A stretch of 64,000 nt of DNA, from assembly GCA_949318235.1 (NCBI GenBank), contig OX439136.1, forward strand, positions 9,741,635 through 9,805,634. Direction: 5' to 3'. This document shows, piece by piece, positions 27,107 to 39,259 of this stretch; the stretch's first letter is position 1; every line of letters begins with the position of its first letter. A program made the translations under genes and the position numbers. Source of the DNA: Ecdyonurus torrentis. Taxonomy: Eukaryota; Arthropoda; Insecta; Ephemeroptera; Heptageniidae. The notes under the pieces were generated by a model. It saw nothing but the letters and a program-made list of their open reading frames with translations, had not been told where the DNA came from and searched no databases.

Positions 27107-29072
27107 TATGTGTTGTGCAGTGTGTGTGTAGATTTTTATATAATAAGAAAGTGCTATTAAATTATAAGTGAAATACCTCATTTTAACAGTCGTTAAGTTC
27201 CTATATGGATCTGTAAATTTAGTGATAGAAAATTTTAAATGTTTTCTCGTTTTCTCTGCTGCAGTGGTTACGTAAAAATATATATAATATAATATATTCT
27301 TCAGAGGGGAATTTGTAATTATGAAATAACTATGATAAGTTGGTAAAAAATATTTTAAATGAAATTTTGTTTAATTTTTTAGTTTAATTTGAAGAAATTT
27401 ATGTTAATACAAAATTACATCCAAGACTCAAATTTCTGTTACATTTGTTAATTGTAATCATTCAGAATTACGTAAAAATACGGAAAAGTATACGTAATTT
27501 AATATATGGAAGGACTATCTTTTTTTTTTTTTTTTTTTTTTTTAGATATTTTTGAGACACTTATTTCAGTTTCATCAGAGAAACTAAAATAATGTTACAC
27601 ACTAAGTACAGTATAGTAAACTTGAATTCTTATTACTGATATATGATTACTATTTGTAAAGTACATAGTAATTATAGAGAGCAAAATTACATGTTATAAA
27701 ACAATAAAAGATTTGACCAACAACCGGTAAAAAAAAACTATTTAAATTGAAAAATTACTATGCTCAGAATTTTATTATTATTATTATTTTATAATAATAA
27801 TTTATTACATTTAACTAAACAAAATTAAATTCTTATTTTATAACAATATTAGCACTTTATTTATATCTTTTTAAATAACCCATTTCCTCTTTTATTATAT
27901 AAATACCAACAATAAGACGTTTCAAATCTATATCAATTTTATTCAATGAAAAACATTTTTATACAGTATTAATTTTAATGTGTATAAAAAAATAAATGAC
28001 TAGCAAAAAAATATGAGACTATTATTATATTATTGTTGGTTAAGTGCCCATGACTAAAAGAAGTAGTATGCTTTATCATTCTGTAAGGAAAGAAAAAAAA
28101 AAGTGTAATATAACATTAGATAAACTGCATTAAATTTACACTTAATCAGTTTCGTATACTATTATTAATTTTTTGTTATATTATATAAGTTACTAACCAT
28201 ATTAGTATTAACATCATAATGCTTAATATAATTATAACATATTTTAAAGGTCCACTTTTTTTTAACTGGACTATACCTTTCTAAATAATATTATATATAT
28301 AAAAAAAAGTATTTTAATTTAATTTTCCATTGTGTATAAAAAGTAATTTCCTTGTACATGAAAATCTTTTCAAGTAAATTGGATTTCTTTCTTTTTATAT
28401 ATATATATATATATAATAATTATATAAATAGATCTTATTTTTAATAAAAAGATGATTTTTTTTTTTATTATTCTGTAATACGGCAAATATTTTGGTGACG
28501 CGTCACACAGTAATTCTTATTTGTAATAATCTAATACTTTCTTATTGTAAATTATAATAGTGATAGGAACAAAAAAATTCTATCTTTTAATACCTTAAGG
28601 CGAATTTTATGTGAATTTTTTTTAATAACAGGTTTTGCCAATCACGTTCTAAATGGAATTTCTAAATTTATTTTGCTTAGTTACGAATTTTCAATGTTAT
28701 GTGTAGATAATATAGCTTTATGTTCAAAATATATATAAGCAATTATGAATTTATATTTAGATTTGTGTTTTATAGCATTGGCATTGATAATGAAAATTTA
28801 GTATAAATTTAGGATATAAAAACAAGTTTTTTTTTATTCATTTTTAATAGAGATCATTGTACTAAAATGTAAACAGATTTTTCTTTCGATAAATTGTTTA
28901 TTAAAAAAGTGTTTTGATTTTAAAATTAGAGATTAAAATTGTAAATAAATAAATGGCAATTTTTTTTATATTACTATACAATTATAATAAATATATTTTA
29001 AAAGTTTTACTTTTATTTAACACGCAAAGAAGTAAGAATAAGAGGTGACAATAGAATATCATTTATATTTAG

Positions 29073-29290
29073 ATGGAGGTTATCAGTATTAAAAAATCCT
29101 TAAAATTTTTCTATGACTATACACGTAAAAGTACAGTATGTCTAGTATTTCTCATTAAAATTTCTCCGGCATCGGTGGAGTAGTTTTCTCAAAAATCGCA
29201 AAAACCGTGTTTTTTTCCCGTAAGCGTAATGTTAAATTAGGGGATCGACCCTTAGTTTTCCCCACATCTCCCCGCGCGCTAAACCGATAA
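29073..29290 (-). repeat. Dispersed repeat family C, copy 1
   Basis: In reverse orientation it runs GGTTTAGCGCGCGGGGAGAT, AACTAAGGGTCGATCCCCTA, TTTTTGCGATTTTTGAGAAA and ends GATAACCTCCAT. The same order of blocks is found at 43083-43356. It is richer in G+C than the surroundings and carries no coding frame of note. Confidence 0.8.
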
Positions 29291-29451
29291 TCTAAATTAG
29301 AATATAGTAACTTTGTTGTATGCATAGCAAATTTCAATAAAAAAAAGTCTCTACTATTCTTGAGACAAATAAATTTAATTATTATTGTTAATCACAAGCC
29401 TTACGCAGTATACCAATAACTACTTCGACAAAGAGGAATAAGAATGTCTGT

Positions 29452-29577
29452 CAGAAGGTCCGCGGACAAAAGGCCCTCGGACAAAAGGCCCTGGCTGTGC
29501 GCACAGGTAAAGCATATCGGCGAGCGGCGCACAGGTAGGGTCTTTTGTCGTAGGGCCTTTTGTCCGCGGGCCTTCTG
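29452..29577. mobile_element. GC-rich hairpin MITE with GGACAAAAGGCCC
   Basis: Left arm CAGAAGGTCCGCGGACAAAA then GGCCCTCGGACAAAAGGCCCT; right arm is the inverted counterpart ending TTTTGTCCGCGGGCCTTCTG. Each arm holds the unit CGGACAAAAGGCCCT twice, followed by a third shared block, TGTGCGC. The total is 126 bases with a short centre. It is a sharp GC island in AT-rich DNA. No clear target duplication. Confidence 0.85.
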
Positions 29578-29952
29578 TTTGTATATGGAGTTCTATAATT
29601 GCAGTTCTAAAATAATAAAAAATGCAATTATTTAATTAATGTTTCTATAATATTCCAGTAACAATTAAATTTCTTTTTATCCTTTTTATTATATATAAAA
29701 CCGACTCTCTTAAGAATAAATCATAAATAGTAATCATAAATAGTAAACGAGTGCAATGTATTAGTTCTAATACACCTTAACCTTGATGGGCAGAAGAGCG
29801 GATAACCTTGAATATTGATTACTGAATGTCTAGTTTACTATCGGAATTTTAGTCTTCCTTCCTTTCCAAGTAAAGACTAGTTTAATAAAATCATAATAAT
29901 AACATAATTAATTTTGCATTGTCATTTTTATAATATCATTTACGTTGAGTTA

Positions 29953-30130
29953 AGTATTATTCACGTCGACGCGCGTAACAATGATGGAACAATGTAAACA
30001 AATGGAGCCGTTCATATGTAATTTTCAAAAACCATGTGAACGGCTTCATTTGTTTACATTGTTCTAACTTTGTTACGCGCGTCGACGTACGTTGACGTGC
30101 GTCAAATTTACGCGTCATGTGAATAATACT
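29953..30130. mobile_element. Harbinger-like MITE with TTA duplication
   Basis: The left arm starts AGTATTATTCACGTCGACGC and the right arm ends GTGAATAATACT. Both sides are bordered by TTA (29950-29952 and 30131-30133), the usual target duplication of PIF/Harbinger elements. The inner arms pair further (ACAATGTAAACAAATGGAGC with GCTTCATTTGTTTACATTGT), and GTCGACGCGCGTAACAA has its partner at about 30070-30090. The length is 178 bases with no coding content. Confidence 0.82.
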
Positions 30131-30227
30131 TTACTGCAACAATTTTACTAAAAGTTGTAAAAACAGAACAATCCAACATTTTTTTTTTTTTTTTTTTTGC
30201 ATTACTAGTAAGGCAAGTTAATATTTT

Positions 30228-30300
30228 GAAGGGTCACCATGAAAAATCTTCATTTTTTTTTTAATTCTCCCATAAGACCTTATATTTATTTCAATACTCA
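30228..30300 (-). repeat. Diverged copy of the TTAA-element family
   Basis: GGGTCACCATGAAAAATC followed by TCCCATAAGACCTTATATTT repeats, inverted, the order of blocks in the middle of 4714-5042. Confidence 0.4.
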
Positions 30301-30978
30301 TTTTCTCACTTTTTCTTTTATAAAAGCAATGGTTCCTGAAACAAATCATTGTTACCATTGATTTACAAATGAAATATTCGAAAGTAGGGTTTTAATTTTT
30401 AATTTCAAAGTTAAGAGCATTCTAATAATGAAAACCATTAAAATAAGTGAACGGAGTTAAAAAAATTTAAATAAGAGCATTTTTTTTCAAGAAATTATTC
30501 TGTATTGCATAAATGTGACATAAATATAGTACAGTACTCTAATAATTTTACTTGTAAAATATTTTATTCTTGAAAATTTCTTCACAAATATTATTATAGG
30601 TTAAAGGTAAGTATTACGTAGCGTCTTAATGCATATCTAATGAGATTATTAATGATGATTGAAATAAATTAGTTATACCATCTAGATGTTTATAGAGAAA
30701 TTATAAGTTAATTTCATCTATTAATTGATTGTTATAAGCTTAAAGATTAAAAAAAGACAAATGCATTATTTGATGGGGCTTGACTTTTCATTAATTTATA
30801 TAAGATTATTTGAAAAAAAAAATTGCAGAACTAAAACTATTTTTAATTAATTTATAATGTTTCATCAAGAGGCGATGAAAATCACCTGCTAATAATTATA
30901 TAACGTATTTGTTGCATCGTAAGTCAATACGATAAAAAAAAATGCAAAATACTCATGTTTTTTTTATCTTTAAAATAC

Positions 30979-31014
<36 letters not shown>

Positions 31015-31132
31015 AAAATATGCATTTATATAATGTTGCGTGTATCTTAAGAGGACAAAATTACATATTTTCATTCAATTAAAAATAATATTAGCAAAAA
31101 AAGACAAGAAAACATTTTAAAGTTATAGACTT

Positions 31133-31260
31133 GGGCAGTAACGATAACGACGTTACAAGTTACGGGTTTACGTAATTTCACTATTTTTTGTTAAAAAATA
31201 ACGTAACGTCATTTATTACTTTTTGATAGCAACAAGTAACGGTAACGCTTTACTTTTTCA

Positions 31261-31305
<45 letters not shown>

Positions 31306-31650
31306 AATGTAACGACTCTATTTTCTTTAATATTTCAAAAACTGAAAGAAAAAAAACGTCTAAATTTATATTTAAGTACATAAATATGCTTTTGCCATTA
31401 TATAGTTTTTTAAAATTACTGTTATGATTTTGATTTAAATCTCTCTATTTATAACTTATTGGAAATAACATGAATATTTTAAGCATTTTTTTTTTGAAAA
31501 TATTTTTATTTAATATGAAAATATTTGAAGTAAATAAAGTAAATTGGCGCTTAAAGTAACTTCACTATTATAGTAACGTAGTGTCATTACTATTGAAAAA
31601 CTGTAACGAGCAACGTAACGTCATTACTTTTTCTTAGGGTAGTGAGTAAT
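31133..31650. mobile_element. GTAACG-rich element
   Basis: Both ends are dense in GTAACG or its complement CGTTAC: GGGCAGTAACGATAACGACG at the left, and GTAACGAGCAACGTAACGTC at the right. The centre is AT-rich and contains a run of about 41 T. Subterminal clusters of a short motif in both orientations are typical of non-autonomous hAT-type elements, but I did not find a convincing 8-base duplication, so the class is uncertain. Confidence 0.55.
31263..31303. repeat. Poly(T) tract
   Basis: Forty-one T in a row, inside the GTAACG-rich element. Confidence 0.95.
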
Positions 31651-32500
31651 TCTGATAATAACATACTACATTAAATTAATATATGAATGGTCATTATTAC
31701 ATTAAATATAAATTGGAACATTCCAATACAAAAAAAAAAAAAAGACATTAAATTACTGTATTAATTAACTTTGACCTAATGTTAATATTATAAGTCTTTA
31801 TGTATCTCTTAATAAAATAAAAAATTCCGTTACAATTTTGCAAGGTAGTATAATATAGTAATAGTAATAATAAAAAAATCAAACAGGTCCTATAACGTTT
31901 TACGTTTTAAAACTCACGTAACCATACTAGTTATTTGAAAATATTATAATTTTTAAAGTACGTAAATATATTAACCAGTCAACGTTTTTATTATCTTTTT
32001 TTTTTCTTTCAATTTAAATGTCTCGTGTCCCAGTTTTATTTTTAAGCATCTTAAATAAATAATAAAAGTTGTGTTGAAATAATATCAACTTTTAAATAAT
32101 CGATTTATTTTTTATGTGACTTTTTTTTTTAAACTCATGCTATTGTTTAAAGTCTTAAGGCTATATAATGTTTATAATAATTATACTTACATTATAATAT
32201 ACTTTCATTACTCACCTTTAGGTTACATTGTCTTTATATGATATGATTAATATCATTATATATATTATGTAAAAACATTATTAACTTCATACGTGAATGT
32301 TATGCACAAAAAAAAAAAAAAAAAAAAAATGAAGAAGAAGAAGAAGTGTTATACAATATAACTTGCGGTATTCAAATTACTATTATAGATACCAAAAAAA
32401 AAAAATATATATTACCAAAGGTTACGGTTAACAACGTGATGAAGTGAGATTTGAAATGTTATATAAAAAAAAGTATAATAAAATAATAATTTTTTATTTA

Positions 32501-32873
32501 AAGCCCTTGTCAACTTACTTTTTTATCATTTAGAATACTAGACTGATAATTACCATACCTTAATATCCATGAATTAGACACCATCACGTTGATTTTGTAT
32601 TTATTTTGCCTTTTTGCGGTTATATCACGTATCTGACGTCACAATGTACCGCCGCCAATAACAGTCACCGCTCTGGTCACTTGATAAATTTAAGCCCCTC
32701 CCTCAAGTTCTTCACCCCTATCACGGTACATTGTGACGTCAGATACGTGATATAACCGCAAAAAGGAAAATAAACATAAAATAAAAAAGATGGTATCTAA
32801 TTCATGGATATTAAGGTATGGTAATTATCAGTGTAGTATTTTAAATGATAAAAAAGTAAGTTGACAAGGGCTT
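32501..32873. mobile_element. Palindromic MITE family D, copy 1, TA-flanked
   Basis: Arms of about 150 bases begin AAGCCCTTGTCAACTTACTT at both ends (inverted) and continue to ATCTGACGTCACAATGTACC on each side of a loop of roughly 70 bases. TA borders both ends (32499-32500 and 32874-32875), as in Tc1/mariner-type insertion. There is no coding frame. The second copy, 56892-57291, shares the ends, the arms and most of the loop. Confidence 0.88.
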
Positions 32874-32875
32874 TA

Positions 32876-33989
32876 ATAAGAATGTACACTTATGACATGT
32901 ATGAATTTTACCTGCAAGGTTGACAATTATTTTCATCCTTGTTATATAAAGTTTTGTACGCTACTTTAGTACAATAAGAGTAATAAATCATTTAATATTT
33001 AAACCTATAATTAAATAATGCAAGTAGCGTAAATAAGCAGCGTACATTGTATTACGTGTATGACACTATTTTTTATGACAATAAAATAAATGTATATAAA
33101 CACGGAAGGCCTGTAAATTGCTTTTCCTAATTTTTTTTTAGCAATTTAAACACAAGTAAGCGTAAATTATACCGTGTTACTTAAACGTAATTTTTTTTAT
33201 GTATTATATAATATATATTATTAATATATTATGTAGAATTACTTTATTATACTCTTGTCAGTAAATTTGGCACAAGTATTGTCATTATTTATACATTAAA
33301 GTATTATAAAATTTAATGATGCTCATTTAAAGTAGAAAAACAAATGAAAAATGAAAATATAATCACATTATAAAACAAATATCTTTAAGCTGAAATGTAA
33401 TATTATATTTAACAGCTTACTTATACGTAATTTAACATGTCACTTTTTTTTTTAACTCTCTGATCTGGTGTCAATAATTTTTTAACATCCTAACACGTAT
33501 ATACCATTATTTTATAATTTATATTGTTTTAGCTAAAATTTTGTCTGTAAAACCACAACTTTTCATTTTTCTTCATAGTAAAACAAATATTTAATGATCA
33601 TAAATTTACAGCAATTAAACCCCTAATTTTCAAAGTAATGTTCAGTACTTTACCATAATTATTTTTACCTATATCTATACCGGAAAATAAAATTTTAGAT
33701 CTTATAACTTATATACTTTATACAGTGTAATCCATTATTATAATAAAAACTTGTAACCTTAGTTTTGTAGTTCAATTATATTATCAAAATCACGAAAAAA
33801 AAAAATAATAAAATAAACAAACTCATAGCTTGGTCTTGCCTGGTTTCTATTGTTGCTTTTATAAAGCAGCGATTAGTTCTTGTTAAAAGTGCATTACTTG
33901 TTTACAACAAAGATAAATAAGCATAAAAGATCACCCATTGTAAAAATGATAGTAATAATAAGGATTTAAAGTTTATAAAACAATTACAG

Positions 33990-34025
<36 letters not shown>

Positions 34026-34480
34026 AATACTAGCTTTGACCTTATTCAATACTCTAATACTATAGTAAAACTCTATATACTAAAAATATTGCAAATACAA
34101 ATTTAAACTAATATAAGACTACGTAATAGTAATATATTTTTCTATGTTGATTTAGTTTTGTAATATTATATCATAATTTACAACACATTTTTAGCAATTT
34201 AATTTATTGAAATTCTATAACACATAGTATACTTTGTATTTTATTTTATTTGATTTATTATTATTAGACATTGGTATAGCTATACTAATTTTGCATCACT
34301 TATAACTTATAAGTAACTTGAGGATATAAAGGTCAGTGTAATCATTTGATCATTTTGTAATAGTTACCTTGATACGTTTGTTTGCCTATCGGTACCTTGA
34401 ACCAAGATGAACCCAGATATGTATAAAAAAAACTATGGAGCATCACTATAGGGTGTATACTTATGACGTCATACTAAAAT
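32876..34480. other. No gene seen; AT-rich non-coding
   Basis: No exon or bounded element stands out. A poly(T) of about 32 lies at 33992-34023. Confidence 0.65.
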
Positions 34481-34768
34481 GCGCTTCGACGCCATACTGG
34501 AGCAATGAATATCATTGCTCACAGTCAGTATAAAGTACAAACACACGGAAAAAAGTATCAAAAGAGTTACTATTTAGACTTTTTTTATAGTAAATTTGTT
34601 AGGTATAACAACGTTTTTTTAAGATATATAGAGCTAACTATTTACCGCTGAAGAAATAAGGTTTATAACGAGTTACTGTTTTAACTTTTTTCAACCAAGT
34701 TATTGGTTTGTATTGAAGAGTTACATCTATGTAACTGAACAATTTCTTAAATTTATTTAGTCCGTGCA
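34481..34768 (+). repeat. Dispersed repeat family A, copy 2
   Basis: The 34543-34768 part matches 2021-2239 (AGTTACTATTTAGACTTTTT, GCTGAAGAAATAA, GTTACATCTATGTAACTGAA) and ends TTAGTCCGTGC against a start of CACACGGA. The upstream GCGCTTCGACGCCATA (34481-34496) is found identically at 63949-63964, so the element is longer than the part shared with copy 1. Confidence 0.8.
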
Positions 34769-35016
34769 TCGTTTTTGGCTATTTTCTTTGGCTTTTTTAT
34801 TTTTTTATTATTTTTTTTTTTATCATCATTCATCATTTTTCTTACATACTTGAAAACCTAATTCAAACAGCATTAATTCTCTCAAAAATTTTGAGAAGTA
34901 TTTTAAAACTGGGAAAATGTATCACATCTCAATACCATGTTATTTAGTGCTCACATATGGCTCCTTTTATATGAATTCAACTACCCTATATATGCGGAAA
35001 AATTAATAACTGGAGT

Positions 35017-35640
35017 TTATAATTTTAGGTCCGTAAAGCTAGAACATTTTACACAATAAACTGTAATTGATGTTAAATTTGAATGAAATACACTTTTCTT
35101 GCGATCAAAATCCATAGATATCGAAACTAAACTATGATTTCTTCCCTTAATCTGTAAACTAATTCTTAACGAGAATTCTGATTTGTAAACATATATAATA
35201 CAGATTCCTTCAATATATTGATGAAACACACAAATTTATCTTTGACTTTGATGGGGAAAAAGGTGACATTTAATTTGTTCCTATACAACATTCATGCGTT
35301 AGTGATGCTATTAAGCTATTACTATATGCAAATTCTTCTTCAGTAATGCAACCTTTTGGAAGTATGGAATTTGTCGTTGAACCATGACTTTTGTTTTTTC
35401 TTAGTATTTTTCAATGTACAAAATTACATCACTTGCGCTCTTGGGGAACTATTCAGGCATAAAATCTTTGAGTATAATTTCATTGCAATTTAAGATTTTT
35501 TTTTTCCCCATATACATTTTAATATAAAATTTTACTCTATTGTTTATAAACAACCTATCATATAATTGAAGCATTACTTTAAAATTAAAGTCTGGACGTG
35601 AATAATGTTTTGTAATATAGTCGAATATTTGCAAAATTTA
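35017..35640 (-). pseudogene. Decayed protein-coding fragment, family unknown
   Basis: Three minus-strand segments look like protein but are separated by stops and frame changes. In reading order they are FDYITKHYSRPDFNFKVML...KFYIKMYMGKK (ending near 35449), KILRKNKSHGSTTNSILPKG...ASLTHECCIGTN (about 35270-35410), and KSEFSLRISLQIKGRN...ISMDFDRKKSVF...VYCVKCSSFT (to 35017). The last contains a CxxC pair. The arrangement fits a dead retrotransposon, DNA transposon or retrogene. No catalytic motif is visible and I cannot name the source. It may also be chance openness in AT-rich DNA. Confidence 0.22.
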
Positions 35641-35712
35641 TACTATAAATATAAAGATTATTTAGAGCACATAGTCAAAAGAATTGTAAATAGTGCATTT
35701 CCTAAAATACAT

Positions 35713-35770
35713 TTAAAGGCCTTAAAATTCCTAAGTATGCTTATAAATCCTACGACCATAAGATTCCTAG
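35713..35770. repeat. Decayed copy of the 11.3-kb hairpin
   Basis: AAAGGCCTTAAAATTCCTAA, TATGCTTATAAATCCTA and AAGATTCCTAGG repeat the order of blocks in 11269-11362. Confidence 0.45.
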
Positions 35771-36496
35771 GGTTTTAAGTTATTGATCTTTGTTTTTTTA
35801 TGAATCGCAACTATTAAAAAAAAAACTAATAATAATAGAAAAAAAAACGGAAAAAAAAATAAAAAAAAGGTTTTGGTTGTATCCCAACAGGAAAAAATGT
35901 TACAATTTTTAATGTTCATTTACTTGACGTATTTATTAAATGTTTAAGTGTTTAATAAAAACAGCTGTTAATTATAAAATGTTGAAGTTCAGTTACATCA
36001 GAATTCAAAGAGAGAAAAACACGGTCAATATTGCATCGCTATAGCTTGCTATGTCATCAATAATCTTGTAAAACAGGTTTTTTGTAACTAGGCTTTTTAC
36101 TTTTTTTTTAACGCACACACACATATTCATACATTTTTATTACTATTATTCTCTTGTTTCTAGGTTATAATAAAGCAATCATTTTTTTGTTCACTATATA
36201 ACTGTATTTTATTGTTTTTATGCACATTTTACTATGATATGAGTATACTTCAATTGCATGTACCGTAATTTACCGCATTAGTTATACAGACTCTATGATT
36301 TAAAATTTTATCGAAATACATGATGTAATAATGTTTGTAAAAGTATCGATATATGAATGCACTGTATATCGATATAAGGTAATACAGTAATATTAAATTT
36401 TATACCACATTTTTTTCTGTATAAAACAATACATGCGCAGAGCACGAATTTGCATGATATATTGCGACCATAAGGATGCAATTTCCCCTTTAGTCT

Positions 36497-36627
36497 CTAT
36501 AAAAAATTTAATTCTATTAGCTTATGGCAATACAATGCTCGATCAGATGAGGATTTCAATTAACGCAAAACTCGATTTAATTACATGTTATTTTCATATG
36601 CTAATAGAATTCAATTTTTTATGAAAG
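36497..36627. mobile_element. Small MITE, family B copy 2
   Basis: Left arm CTATAAAAAATTTAATTCTA then TTAGCTTATGG; the right arm is inverted (CATATGCTAATAGAATTCAATTTTTTATG, of which only the core is shared). The arms resemble those at 14414-14567. Confidence 0.65.
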
Positions 36628-37143
36628 AAAATGTACATATATACATTTTTTTAGTCAAATTGAAAATAAAGCTTCTTCGTAATCCCTTTTTCTACATTTT
36701 TTCAACTTAATTTTAACTATTGTAAAATAAGAACGTACTTTCTTGTTCTGAAACATACAGAACATGTTATACGACAAAGACAAATATATTAAAAAATATA
36801 TATAATAAAAAAAAATGTCATAATTAAAATTACTGCGCCAAAAATTATTACTTTGTCATAAGTGTAAACTCCATTTTCAGTTCATATTAACTTACTTTTT
36901 TCTCCCTATTTACAAATATACAAACGCAATTTTTTTTTTTTATTTATTTATTTTTATTTATTTGGCAACTTTGAACCCTTTGAACATATATTTAAAAACG
37001 ATATTATTTAACCTCTTTAGATGACATGAAGTAGTTTTTATAGCTTGCCATGTATGTACTGTACTGTACGTTTCATGAAATATAAAAGTACTTTAAAGCA
37101 TAGCAGGCGTAAAATTTTAATATATTTATATATTATATTGTTC

Positions 37144-37144
<1 letters not shown>

Positions 37145-37215
<71 letters not shown>
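37145..37215. repeat. Poly(A) tract, longest in the window
   Basis: About 71 A in a row without interruption. Nothing recognisable as a retrocopy precedes it. Confidence 0.95.
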
Positions 37216-37220
<5 letters not shown>

Positions 37221-38125
37221 TTATAAAAAAATCATATTTTATAATTAAAAATGTCATATATAAATTGTTCAAAACATATTTGCAATAATTTTAATTGGAA
37301 GTAATTTTTTTATATAGTAGTTCATAATAAATCTGCAATTTATGATTGCTGTGTGCTATATATATATGTATAAAAAAAAATCAAAATCGTGTTCTTTACT
37401 TTTTATGATATCACATATGAACTACTTATAATTTTAAATATGGTTTGAATTTTCTTGTTAAACCCTGTTTACATGACGATAATTTATACGATAATTCGAG
37501 TATTAAATAAATGTACGATAAATGTACGTGAGGAGCAAAACGTCAATTAGGTTAATACTATGTATTTTGTTTCCAGTCTTGCAATGTTTGTTGCCGGTGC
37601 TTATGTGTAACCAATCAGAAGCGAGCGGTTAAGTGGCAAGAAAATCCTAATTTCTAAAAACTAAAAGATTTTTGAGAAATATACTGTAGTTAGAAAGAAA
37701 ATAAATAATTAACGTATAGTCACATTTTTACTTTTTTTTATTCTTTAAAAAAAATTGAAATTCAATAAAATTCTAATTCATTAAAAAAAATAATCCTAAA
37801 TTCATTATTCATTACGTTAAATATTTTACTAATTTTTTATTTTAAAAAATAAATTTTTGAACAATAAACATGACTTGAATAATGTACATAATGTGTTCTC
37901 AAAATAAAATTATATTTGAGTAGATGTTTAAAATAACACAAATCAAGGTTTCAATACATAAAATATAACTATATATTATAATCTGATATAACAGTAGTTG
38001 TACTATGTATTTACCAGTAGTATGCAATTTACTTAAAATTGCACAGCAATATATTTTGCAAATATTAAACATGATATTATGTATGACAATAAAATTATAT
38101 AGAGAGGAACAATATACTGTGTATG

Positions 38126-38131
<6 letters not shown>

Positions 38132-38196
<65 letters not shown>
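38132..38196. repeat. TA dinucleotide microsatellite
   Basis: About 65 bases of TA preceded by GTATGTATGTG. Confidence 0.97.
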
Positions 38197-38199
<3 letters not shown>

Positions 38200-38543
38200 C
38201 GGAAGCTTGATTTTTTTTCCTTTTCATTCTTATTTTCATGAAATGCAATAGAGCAGGGAAATTTTTTTTAAACTTATGGTTTTTTTATAAGTTTAGTTTC
38301 AGTGTAATAACCATAAAATATTTTGTGTTTAATGGAGAAAAAAAATATTAAAATCTTTTGATGCATTACAAAGTGCTTTTATTATAAAAATATGTATATT
38401 TCTTATTGACATTACAATTTTAGAAATTATTAATTCGCAAGTTACAACTTTGGAAGTATTCGGTTGATATTTTTAGGTGCTTATATCTAGCACTTGGGAT
38501 AAGCTATTAGTTATTATAAGCAAGGACCTGGGACACGCTCTGA

Positions 38544-38641
38544 ATTATAATGCTGTCAAAAAGGAGTTAGGTTTTGAAATCTGGATATATATGTATCCGC
38601 TGGATAAAATCCTAAATTACGGATTTTGACAGTACTATAAT
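38544..38641. mobile_element. 98-base inverted-repeat element
   Basis: Left end ATTATAATGCTGTCAAAA; right end TTTTGACAGTACTATAAT, its near-exact inverse. The inner parts pair loosely (TTAGGTTTTGAAATC against GATAAAATCCTAA). It is a short non-coding element; no clear target duplication. Confidence 0.65.
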
Positions 38642-39151
38642 ACTCTTGAATATAGTATATTATAGTGTTATATTATGTTATATGTATGTATACATCATAG
38701 AGATGTGATCTAAGTAATGACCAAGAGAATCGATGGGTTACCAGTTTACAAAGGGAACGATATACACTGTATTATACTGTACGTAAATATGATTAGATTA
38801 GCAATTTCTACAGTAATCTATTACAATAAAATACAAAATATCTCTTACAGAAAAAAATATAAAGGATGAAAAATTATCAGAGCTATTCTTATCCGTACGT
38901 GAATGATTTTTCAAATTCTTAAATTTGTCATGACTTTGATTCAAATCAACATTACAATACACACGAGTAATAAAAAAAAAAGTAAACAAAAAAACAAAAC
39001 ATTTTTTAATTATTATTATTATTTTTACTGTAAAAGTCTTGGGGTAGTTTCCACGACTTCATGTATACATAACTTATACACGTTTCTTAAAATTTCTCAT
39101 ATATAAAGCTAAATAAATGGAAAATCAGAATCTGCCATACGTATATACGAT

Positions 39152-39259
<108 letters not shown>

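Larger units (their letters stand above)
35771..38543. other. No gene seen between 35.8 and 38.5 kb
   Basis: AT-rich non-coding. At 37461-37500 the sequence CCCTGTTTACATGACGATAA resembles the end of a DNA transposon copy, but no matching inverted end was found. Confidence 0.55.
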
